From Climacteris rufus (lineage: Eukaryota; Chordata; Aves; Passeriformes; Climacteridae), in the NCBI GenBank assembly GCA_013398175.1, contig VZRZ01002437.1:100331-164330 (forward strand): 64,000 nt of DNA. Reading direction: 5' to 3'. The translations under genes and the position numbers were made by a program. The notes below the pieces were generated by a model. The model worked only from the letters and a program-made list of their open reading frames with translations, was not told the DNA's origin and made no database searches. Shown here one piece after another: positions 36,121 to 46,600 of the stretch (its first letter is position 1; every line of letters begins with the position of its first letter).

Positions 36121-39100
36121 GCATCATTTTTCTTTAACAGCATTTGTAAAGAGGAACCAAAATTTATTTTCTCCAAAGTGTTGAATTCGCTGTAGAGCAG
36201 GATATGACTATCTGCAACTGATGGACACAAGGTTAGTAGAAGGGTAAGAGGCTGAGACAGGTCTTTCATTGAAAGCTGTCGTACAGACAGAAAGCAGCTA
36301 CTGCTGCTGCCACATGATGTGCTGACAAAGGCTCTAACTGTTGCTCAGTTTCTTTTATACTGTGAGTATAACAACTTTTAAGTGTTGAGACTTGGTTCCC
36401 ATTTCCTTTCATGTCTTTTATTTTATCCTTATCACTTAACATCTTTTCTTGAGAGATTTGCAGGCAGGTTATCACTGCAGTAGAATTTTCAGCATCTCTT
36501 TTTTTTTTCTTATCCTACTTATAACCTCCAAAGTTAGAAATGCCTTGTTCTAGATCAGCAGAACTGGTGGTGATAATCATGGTTAGCCAAGAGTCCAGAT
36601 CCCCAGAAAAGCTTATAGGGATGAGGATATCCAAGGTCAAGCTCAGAAATCACTAGCAAGCCCAGGATAGGAACAGGTCTGGAAATAGTAAGAAACATCA
36701 GACATAGCCCAGGAATTTCTGGGCAGGTCTACAGTGATGAGAGAGGTCTGAGGTCAAGCCAGAAAGTCAAGCTTGCAAGATCCTGTATTTATTCTAGTTT
36801 CATTAATGTTTTTGTTTACTGAGCTTTATTCAAATTGTAGTCACCAGAACCCATACTAATCAAGTGGGAAATCCAAACAGTTTGACCCGATAGACAACCT
36901 ATGTTTTTTTTTTTTAACATAAATCTAGACATACCCTGTGGTAGCTATAATGAGAAAGAAAAGCATGAGTTTTCTCAAAAACACTTTTTTTTCACATAAC
37001 GTATTCTTATTCACAAGGCAAATACTGCGTATCTCTTTCACTGCTAACAGCATGGTATTGCGTTTGTTTGGGGCCTGTGTTTTGCTTCATAGCCATATTC
37101 TGCAGTCTTTTCCCTAAGAATCTTCAGTATTATCCTGCTGAATACCTATTCTGAAGAAAGGTCTCCCCTTTCACTACCTCTGTAGTGATATTTACTTTTC
37201 ATGCTGTCCCCAAAGTCATCCTCTACTGCAGTTACTGTATTTTACAAACAACAGATGCTCCTTGCCCCTTTTCCATCTTAAATGATTGTTGTCAAGATGT
37301 AGCATCAGAATAGGCCATCTTGGCAACAAACAAACATAAAATACCCCATTCCAAAGTCTGGTCTATAGGTGCTTTTCAATGCTAACTACTCTGGCTGGAG
37401 ATGTGAATGCAATTCCAATTCTTCTGCCTTTTCTCTGGGTTTAGAAAAACAGACTTCCCAGAACACTTGAAATTCTGGCAAAAGAATTAATTTAATGAAT
37501 TATGCTCCAACTAAACACAATCATAAGTGCAGCCAGGGGGTAAGAATTATACTCATACCAATGCAAAAGAACTGTAGAAGGCAAAATCTACCCTTTTGCT
37601 TTTGAGGTAATTTTCCTTCTTTCAGTCATCCTAGAAATGTTTTGACTGTGAACTGGCAAAAAAAAAGGAAAAAAATCCTCCAGCATAATAATAGCTATTT
37701 TTCATCTTTTTCCTGAGAAATTCAAGAGACTTTACATGGTAATTACGGGTCAAGATTTAAAAAGGCATGTGAAGATAAATCAAATTCTCTTACACGTGCA
37801 CTCACTGACTTGTCATTAAGATCTGTTGGATGGAAAACAGTAATGTTTTAATTATTAATTTTTCCCAGGCTTTATTTTTTAATGCTTTATTTTCTCAGTG
37901 TAAATTTTAAAACATAATTGTATCTTTTTCGTTTCAAACCTATGTTTGTTCCAGTTATGTACTTTTCAGTACACCATTTACAGACACTTGCAAATTTAGG
38001 AAAGCTAGCTAAGGGAAGAAAGCTGTTTTGTCAGAGTTTGATTCTGGACATTGCATTTTCATTGTGGAAGGGTTCAAGGGACTGAAAATCATCAAAAATT
38101 ACTGTCACTTAAATCCTTCATTTACATCTATTACAGCTGAATGACCAATTAGTTCAAAGAGTCCCATGGCCTGTGTTAGGTTTAGTAAGATGATTAAAAG
38201 GTATGAACCTCTGAAATTACTTATATGTGGTATGTTAGAAAGTTATGCCAGTTTAAGCCTTGTGCCAAAAAAAGAGCATAATTTGTAAAGATATACAATC
38301 ATGAATTTCTTTTAAAGAGGTCAGGACAATGCTGATCTGTATGAGTTTACACGCCAAGGACACTGAAGACAATACAGTTAAGCTCCCAACTTAGTATAAC
38401 TTAGACCTTCTTGCTTCCTGGCATAAGGATTGCACCAATTTGCAGTTTCTTTATATATTAGCAGAATGAAAGCAAGTAAAAAGTATTCTGAGTGAGTTTT
38501 ACAGGACATTATGAATAGTTTTTGGACTTCTCCCGTACAAATTAATAATGTGAAATGTCTATTAATTCACCTATTTCATCCCCTACAGTACAATAAATCT
38601 ACCCTGGCCTTACATGAGTCTGTCTTAGATGAGAAAGTAATGAGAAAGCACCTACTTAGCCAATGATTTCAGGGAAATTTCTGACCTCAAATAGGAGGGA
38701 AATCTATAACAGATTAACAAGGCATATAACTCAAAAGAAATTTGCCATTAAGAAATAAAATATACATAGCTATAGAACCCCTTCTAAAACGTCTAATTTT
38801 GCTATACCATTCATAACAGAGATTGCACACAAAATTCAGTCACTTTCACCCATTTCTAACTTTCTGACAACCTGGCGCCAGCAGTGATTTCATTTACAGA
38901 ATATTACTAAGATCTTTTTGCTTTTACAGTATTTTAGAACTTGCTATTATGTAAAGCAAGAAGTAGTCACTGTGATCAGCTCTCCTCTGAAATGTGAACA
39001 CTTGGAAGAGACAGCACTGTACTAGCCACTCCAGCATTGCTGAATGTAGAGTGTGGTCCCAATACCAACCCAGTGTTCTTCTGCTTGGATATGCAATAGT

Positions 39101-39429
39101 CATACTAGTTCTTTCAGTTCACATCTCTTGAATGGGAGTTTACATATAACTGATGAACACTCTGATAAATTAATTTATTTTTCCCCGGTCACATAGCCCT
39201 GGAGTAGAATTTCTTATTTTCTAGTTTATTCAGTCTGTGACCACACATTTGGGGATGCTAAAACACAAGTTTGTTTGCTTGTTTCTGGTTTAGATGCATC
39301 TCTATAACTTCCTAGCAATATATTATTCTTTCCATTACTTAATATTTCTCAGTGTTTATCAGTCATGTTTTAATCCATATTGTAATAGTAATGTGAAATA
39401 GATGGGTGCAAAAAGATCACTGAGGGAAA
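36121..39429. other. Non-coding stretch
   Basis: No convincing gene. A minus frame at 36266-36475 begins after a possible acceptor (ctactgcag, plus about 36475) and looks mildly protein-like (for example LEPLSAHHVAAAVAAFCLYD), but it has no donor, no domain and no clear continuation. Confidence 0.45.
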
Positions 39430-39507
39430 TTTTTTACATGTGTAGTGACAAAAGAATGGTATTACATGTTTTTTACATGTGTAGATAGGACAAGGGAATG
39501 GTTTTAA
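39430..39507 (+). repeat. 39-bp tandem duplication at the CR1 5' junction
   Basis: ttttttacatgtgtag occurs at 39430-39445 and exactly again at 39469-39484 (period 39). The similarity continues as gacaaaagaatggt versus gacaagggaatggt. The second unit leads straight into the CR1 body, so the duplication covers the 5' break of that CR1. Confidence 0.8.
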
Positions 39508-39756
39508 ACTAAGAGAGGAGAGATTTAGATTAGATGTCAGGAAGAAATTGTTTATTCAAGAAGGTAGTGAGGTACTGGAAGAGGTTGCCCAGAGAAGCTG
39601 TGGATGCCCTACCCCTGGAAGTATTCAAGGGCAGGTTGGATGGGACTCTGAGCAAGCTGTTCTAGTGGAAGGTGTCCCTGCTGATGGCAGAGGCATTCGA
39701 AATGGATGATCTTTCAGATCTCTTCCAACCTAAACCATTCTGTGATTCTATGACTC
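39485..39756 (+). mobile_element. CR1 LINE 3' end (plus strand)
   Basis: Starts in the C-terminal ORF2 region (gacaagggaatggttttaaa). It continues through the segment for AGGAAGAAATTGTTT and ends in ATTCTGTGATTCTATG at about 39741-39754. The frame is disrupted. The 3' UTR part (tggcagaggcattcgaaatg, atgatctttcagatctcttc) is typical for the family. Confidence 0.95.
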
Positions 39757-39930
39757 ATATCTACACATAAGGAGGCCAGAGGCAGATCACTATTCTCTGA
39801 GCCAATTTTAATGCCAAGACTGTTTAAATCTAGCCTCTTGTACAGCACATTGGCTATATTCACAGTATGTGGTGTCCCTCTTAACCCCAGGCACCTTTAC
39901 TATTTGGAGAAAAAATTCAGGTCACGTACC

Positions 39931-40196
39931 TGTATGGCAGCAATCCGTAATAATGAGACAGCACACACCTTGGTTCGCAAGGATATGAGAGCCAGCCAGC
40001 AGCAGCCCTGTTTATTGTATTGTCATTTTTTATAGTAGGAACCCAGGTATATGATTGGCTGGGTTCTACACCACCCTAATCCAAAACATATCAAACAAAA
40101 ACGATAACAAATGGTGCTTATTTTATTGTTTTCATATCTCCCAAGGGAAATAAGGATTTTCTCACAAGCAGCAAGAAGCAGCTTCGGGCTACTACA
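39931..40196 (-). mobile_element. Compact LTR (minus strand)
   Basis: A 266-base element. On the minus strand it begins TGTAGTAGCC (plus 40196) and ends GCCATACA (plus 39931). It has a CCAAT box at plus 40054-40058, a TATA box at 40029-40034 and AATAAA at 40011-40016, in that order. The very short TATA-to-AATAAA distance and the small size recall compact alpharetrovirus-type LTRs. The 4-mer tacc flanks it on both sides (39927-39930 and 40197-40200), which could be a 4-bp target duplication or chance. No internal viral sequence is adjacent, so a solo LTR is likely. Confidence 0.75.
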
Positions 40197-40200
40197 TACC

Positions 40201-40485
40201 TGAAATGATGCGAGAATGGTTTTGGACACTTTCTTGAGAAGGGCAATGGCTTAGCCACAGACTGTTTTGTTGCCTCCTCTGTCTTTCCAGAAATACTAGT
40301 AATTATTGGGCACCATACTTTATTAATATATTGTAAGAGTAAGAAAGCAAAATCTACATTAGTTATGGCACATCATCCAAAAAATACTTCTATTTGTTGT
40401 GCAAGTAGTCTGGCACCTTCTTTTCAAAGAACATCTGTGAAAATTGTCATTATCTATATTTTTAATTGCAGCACACTCAGCAACA
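40201..40485. other. Non-coding spacer
   Basis: AT-rich spacer between the LTR and the next CR1. Nothing recognised. Confidence 0.5.
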
Positions 40486-40915
40486 GTATCACAGAATGGG
40501 TCAGGTTGGAAAGGACCACAGTGGGTCATCTAGTCAAACCTCCCTGCTGAAGCAGTGTCATTCTAGAGCACATTGCACAGGATTGTGTCCCTATGGTTCT
40601 TGAATATCTCCAGTGAGGGAGACTCCATGAGCTCTCTGGACAATCTGTTCCAGTGCGTAGTGAAGCACAGTGAAAAGTTCTTCCTTGTATTCAGGTGAAA
40701 CTTCCTGTGCATCAGTTGCTGCCCATTGCCTCTTGTCCTATTGCTTGGCATCTCTGAGAAGAGCCTGGTTCCATCCTCTTGACACCCTCCCTTTAGATAC
40801 TACAGACATTGATGAGGTCCCCTCTCAGTTTTCTCTTCTCAAGGCTGAACAGGCCTAACTCCCTCAGTCTTTCCTCATGAGATGCTCCAGTTCCCTCATC
40901 ATCTTTGTCACCCTA
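40486..40915 (-). mobile_element. CR1 LINE 3' end (minus strand)
   Basis: The 3' terminus at plus 40486 reads CCCATTCTGTGATACTG on the minus strand. The C-terminal ORF2 part follows toward higher coordinates, with RGNGQQLMHRKFHLNTRKNF, HWNRLSREL and MESPSLEIFK still readable at 40563-40751. The far end (to about 40915) covers the AGGCCTGTTCAGCCTTGAGA region. It is 5'-truncated and coding-dead. Confidence 0.94.
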
Positions 40916-41198
40916 AATCAATATGTTATTTCTAATTCCAGCATACAGCTACTGTTGATTAGCAAGGAGATTTAAAATATATTGACAATGTCTTTCAATG
41001 CTAAAAATTTACCGGAAGCTTTTCAAACTGTCAGGTATTTTGCAGCAAATGAAGTGTACTACTTAGAGAAAAGTAAATGAAGATAAACATGTACTTGATA
41101 TTGATTCAATCTATACAACAGATGGCAATATGGATGCAAATAAAGTGCTTGCCCTTTTATTCTTATTAGTTAATATTTACATCACTGGAATGCCCAGA

Positions 41199-41240
41199 GT
41201 CAGGAGCAGAGACCCATTATGCTAGACACTACACAAATAC
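41199..41240 (+). repeat. Old amniote-wide interspersed repeat fragment (tentative)
   Basis: The wording ggagcagagacccattatgc and tagacactacacaaatac resembles a diverged copy of a sequence common in bird, turtle and crocodile DNA (roughly GGGCCCCATTGTGCTAGGC followed by GCTGTACAAACAC). The assignment is from memory and the family name is uncertain. Confidence 0.35.
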
Positions 41241-41285
41241 ACACCAGAACATTTTGTTTCAGTATCATCTTTCTCCTGCTGCACA

Positions 41286-41359
41286 CTAAACTCATTGATG
41301 ACTCATTTGTATTGCCCAGAGAGTCATTCAAGCATACAGAGGGTTGATTTCCTCCAGCT
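41286..41359 (+). repeat. Copy 2 of an unclassified dispersed repeat
   Basis: Ungapped match to 35184-35257, with 59 of 74 bases identical. It follows the old repeat fragment at 41199 by about 45 bases, which raises the possibility that both belong to one ancient element. Confidence 0.75.
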
Positions 41360-43048
41360 GTTCTGAAAAGTTTATAACCTAAGCAGGAAGAGAACAAAGG
41401 AAGGGAAAAAAGAAAGATTCATAAACGCAAAATTTAATTTTGAAGGTTTTTCCTTGTGCTTTGTATAACACAAATGTGTTGGAATCACCCTTCTCGTTCT
41501 GGTTTTTCAGGTTAACTTAGTTTCCATGTGTCCTTAGTTTCTGTACCATACCACTTGTCTTCTTAATCCTCTCTCCTTCCCTTTGATGCATTCTCTTTGC
41601 TTATTCTCCATCGCTTTCATGGCCTGTGCTTTTACCAGCACATCACCCGGTGTCCTCCAAGCCTGGCAAGCCACTAGGAGCAATATAGGAGTTACAAAGC
41701 ATATGGTATTCACTGGCCGACAATTACATCTCTAAATATTAACTAAGCTAGTACATTCAATTTTCAAGTATAAAATGTTTCACTGTTTTCATTCAGAGTG
41801 TGATGTATTTTAATTATGATAGTTAATATTTTGCTGTATTGTATATCATAAGTTCTACAATGCAATTGCTTATTATATATGATCAGTTCTCTGTAGAAAA
41901 GCCTCTTTGGCACCAAGATTTTGTCTGAGGACAGTTTCTAACAGGTAACAGGAGTGAGGCCTCCCCACGCCCCATCAATCCTTGCTCTCAGCAGGTGCAT
42001 AGTTCTGTCTCTCACAATGAAGTCACAGTGGAGTCTGAAACTAGATTTCAATCAACTGCTCTCTAATCCCATGGATGGGTCTCAACTACATTGGTATACA
42101 AAGTTTTCTCTCTCCTCTTTTCCTGCTTTCTCACCTCTTAGAAGCAAAAATTGAAAGATTTTTTTTTAGAAGTCTGCTAAGAATTTTGATGTTTAGGATT
42201 GAAACAGGAACCCACTATTTAGCTCCCTTCAAATACATCAGACATTCAACTATCTAAAATGAAGAATAGTTTTTATGCTTTTAAAATTAGAGAAATAGAA
42301 AAATCAGGCTTTGAATGGAAATTTTGTTGCAGCATATATTACAAAGTATTATAGTATTAGCCTTACAAAAAAAATCTTAAATGTAAAAGAAAGTATTACT
42401 TTGCAGAATAAAAGCATTTTAAAATTCAATTAGTATTAAGAAAAATTATCAGTATCAATGTAATGTCTTATAATAAAATTATGCAAATACAAATGAAAAA
42501 AAAATCCTTAAGAGAAGTATTGCTTAGACTTATACTGAGAATGTCTACTTCTCAAAGAAATTAAGTGTTCCTGATGGCATTTAAAGGAAGATAATCCATC
42601 ATATTTGCAGTCAGTCATCACTAGGATTCAGAGTTAATACCATATTGCTACCTTATACCTCTTAAAAAAAGTCACAGATGATGACTTGTGCATAGAGTGT
42701 CCCACAGTATTCATTTGATGAAATGTTAATTAGTTTTATTGTTGGTAGTATTTTTCTCTAGCAACTCTTCGGGCTAAAAGAAATACACCTGTACAGGTGG
42801 CTGACTGGTACAGCTTAGTCTAAACTTACACTCACTAAAACCAGACAATAAGTATATTCACTAAATTTTTTGGAAGCTATTGTCTAACATCAAGGGGCAC
42901 TGAGGTCTTGTAGCAGTCATTATTGAGGTGATCCTTTGACTCATATTTTTGTAGGGAAGTGAAAAACTCCATGTTAGTAATACCAAATACAAGGATAATT
43001 GATTACATACAATCTTCATGCAGCTACTCCTATGCAAAACTGGTAATA

Positions 43049-43654
43049 TGCTGCAGTGCCTCTGGGGGTTGCTGGTGGTCCGGCCCAGCTCTGCGGGGGC
43101 TGGACCCCACGGCCCCCCTGCCGCGGAGGGCCCAGGGCCACGTGATGGCTGTTTCCCCGTGCCCGCTGTAAGGGAGCTCCTCCCAGAGCCGGGTGGCCAA
43201 GGGGCCCTTCCAGGCATGGCGGGGGGGTGGCGCTCGCCTGAAGGGGCAGCCCGTTGGTTGGTTCCATGTTCCGGACCACCCCGCATGACTGGCCAGTGCC
43301 TCCGTCCGTCTGCTGACATCACGCAAGCCCCCTGCAGACGTTGGCTCTCACACATAAGCCCTTCCCCAGGCCCAGTACGAAAAGAGCCTGCACCAGCCAG
43401 CCGTCTGTTGTCTTTACCGCTCCATTGCAACTCCAGTATTACAATCAGCTAGACTTAAGCCAAAAAGAACCCTTCCTCATGTCTTTACTTCTGCTGCCTT
43501 AATTAAACGGTGTGTGTGAATTTTGCTAACACCAGCACAGAAGAAGAAGGCAGCGGTGACTCTGATGGAGACTGGCAGAGGCTGGGATCGCGTCTCTCAG
43601 GTCACATGACTGCTGCCAACGGCTTCCAGTAACCCATGCTTTTTACCCGCGGCA
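43049..43654 (+). mobile_element. GC-rich solo LTR with perfect 6-bp target duplication
   Basis: A 606-base block beginning TGCTGCAGTG and ending CCCGCGGCA, with imperfect inverted termini (TGCYGCRG). The 6-mer gtaata is exact on both sides (43043-43048 and 43655-43660), indicating ERVK/class II-type integration. The U3-like part (43070-43330) is very GC- and CpG-rich. It holds a CRE-like tgacatca at about 43314-43321 and a variant polyadenylation signal ATTAAA at 43502-43507 followed by a GT-rich element (tgtgtgtgaa), giving plus orientation. No internal viral sequence is present, so this is a solo LTR. The 144-aa plus, 189-aa minus and other open frames inside are GC-driven. Confidence 0.92.
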
Positions 43655-43660
43655 GTAATA

Positions 43661-46600
43661 CTGTCACAGTTATTACTGTGATACATGATTACAGGAAATG
43701 AGAAGCACTGCAACATTCACCCAAACAAAAAAAGGATATGCTGTTCCATACAAATGCTTCTCTTTTACTAATATTGCCTTTTGTTAGGGGTTGTTGTTTA
43801 TAAAACACTTCTTGTAGGATTATTTAGTGAGGTGCATTTCCTGTAAATCAAATAGAAATGCTAGGTCAAGTTCTATCTGGAAAACTGGGGGAAATGACAC
43901 TGACTGCCTAGGTCTGATAAGTAAAACTTCCTGTTTCTTTATAATTCTGGCTTTAGAAAGAACAGGAAATAATGAATGTAAAAATCGACGTAGAAGTTAA
44001 AATAATGGGAGGGGAAGGTTGAGCTCTAATGGCAAATAATAGAACAATGCTCTTTGTGAACGTTTCCACCTCAGGATGTTTTGATACTGTTACTATACTG
44101 ATACAGATACTGTTTCATGATCATGAAAATATTTTGCTGTTTAGCTGTTATCCATCAATTATCCTTCCCTGGATATCTTTGTTTATTAACTAATATTGAT
44201 AGCCTGCATTTTGCATAAGATAGCTTCTTGTCCTTCCAAAGGATCCAGCAAAATTATTTCTCTTTTTTTTGGCAAGGTTCCCCATATGGAGTTTTCTGGC
44301 TTCAAAAGAAGCATTGCCTTCTTATTTGAATATTGTCTTATAATACTGCAATCTTACTTGGTCTAAAGACATTATTATAATATCAAGTGGGAGACCATAA
44401 ATAGATGCACGAGCCATACGTGCTCCTAAGTAATGAGACAAAAATGCCATATTCCTTCTGGAATAAAGCTTTGGACCAAATCCCATCAAATAGCTCTAGT
44501 GGTATCAGTTATAAGACTAGATTTTACTGCCAAACTCATTGGTTTATCTTCAAATTTGATATAAGCAACAACTTTGGAATTTATTTTCAAGCCTGGATTT
44601 TTGTAATTAAATGGGAATGTGGTGGCCTTACATCACCAAAAATGCCTTAGAACATGTCCTGTGAGCTGCACATAAGTCCCTAAAGCATTTTGGTAGCACA
44701 ACGAGTGTCAGAACAATTGTAACTCTACAGCCAGGAGCTTACTATCTATTACAGAGCAGTGATATGAACCCAGATCAGCTGGTTCTTTTGGCAGTGGCAC
44801 ATGTTTAATCACAAGTTTTTGCTCCCTACCTCATACCAACTATAGCAGTGCCATAAGCCCTCACTGACAGACTTGATGACCTTCCTTTATAGGCAATCCA
44901 ATTGCACAAGGTAAAACCCAGGAATGATGAGAATCTTGTGTCACACATTCAGATTCTAGCAGTAAATCATATGCTTCAAATGCCAATAAAGCTGGAAATA
45001 ATGAACGTCACTGATAGTAGCTCTCAATATTAAAAATGTTAATTTTTATGTTTCTTAAAAGCAATGTAAGTATGGATTCAGAAAGTCACACAAACTTACT
45101 CTGGTGATGGAGATAGTAGCAGCCTCTGCAGAAAGGAGGTCAGACTCTATTCTTGTTTATGTCAAGGACTCAAAACACTATTCCTGGTTGATACTGGGGA
45201 CAAGGAAGGAAGAATCACACCCTTAAAAGCTCATATTAAAGTCAGGACAAAGAGCTTCTTTTCAGAGACACTTGGTTTCAATTTGTGTGTATTTGGCTTG
45301 AGATCCATCACTGCTCCATTATTTTATTTACACAATTCAGTTGTATACTGATGAGTCACGCTTATGTTAGCCTAACATATTTGAAAGAAGAAGGGTTCAA
45401 ACAGTATGACAAATCAAATGTAAGGCAGACTTATGTTGCTAGTATGGGTTAGGGGAATTTCCTTAACTTTCTTTTAGCGAAAAAACCCCCAAAGTTTTAA
45501 TATGTCTTGCTCCTGACAGTCTAGGGATTGTTTTCTGTTATACGTACGACATCATTTGCCGTGTGTCACATTTATCAATAATGCTTATTCATAAAGTTAA
45601 TATTGAGGTTTTGGCTAATTCATCTGAAAAATCCTTAGTACTCACACATGATATAACCTTTTAGTAAATGTGAGTCATTTATTTAAACTAAGGCAATGTT
45701 TATAGCAGTGTAAAATTAGTTATCTATCTAAGATACCAGGAACTAATGTTCAAACTCCTTGTATTTTAACAGATGTCAAAAAGATTAAGTCAAACAATTA
45801 ACCTTCATATGACAAAAAATGTCATAGAGGAGAACAAGTCCTTAGTGTATCTGTTAAACACAGAGAAAGAGCATGTAAAAATGAGCAAAAATCTAATCAG
45901 CACAAAGAGACAGTTATTTCTATACAGAAATATATTTTACATTGGACATTTTTCAGGGTATTTCTAGCCTTCAGTCTGTTCTTCACACTGTTTGGGCAAC
46001 ATGTGCTAGTGCCACAGAAAATCCATTCCTTAGAATATAGTCTGAAATAAAAAAAGTTTTAAATAATTGTCAGAGTTTAACCCATATTAAATAATACAAT
46101 GCAATCACTCTGCATTGCCTTAATTTGAGGACTGGCTTGTCCTTGATTAAATAATGCCCTTGTAATATTGCAAGGCAAAAATAAACTGTTTTCCTCTTAA
46201 CTAAACACAGATAACCCTGTGATGTGAAATTACTGAAAAGATGTGATTTGGGGAAATTACAGTTCCTTGCTTAGCATGTATTGTGCATGCCCTACAGCCT
46301 TCCCTAACCAGTAGCTCCCAATTTCATTTAAATTGTAATGATTTCCTTTAAGGACAATTACGTTGCCTAAGAGCAATGCATGCATAATAATGCTGCTTTG
46401 GCATGGTTCAGTATAGAATGAGAGTAATAACTGTTTATTAATATGATAATTAACTGTTAATGCTTAGCAACCTAATTATATCTGTTAAATAACTTATATT
46501 TTTGAGCCAAATTATGGCAGAAAGAATTCTACTAAAAATAATAAAAAGCTATGAATATTATAGTAAAGACACAGTTCCAGTTTAAAGTGCTGGATTTTGA

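Larger units (their letters stand above)
40916..43042. other. Non-coding stretch with old repeat fragments
   Basis: Holds an old repeat-like segment at 41199-41240 and repeat copy 2 at 41286-41359. The rest is AT-rich, particularly 42240-42500, with no gene. Confidence 0.5.

Noticed and set aside
42861..43452. 189-aa minus and 144-aa plus frames
   Set aside because: They sit inside the GC-rich solo LTR and overlap each other on opposite strands.
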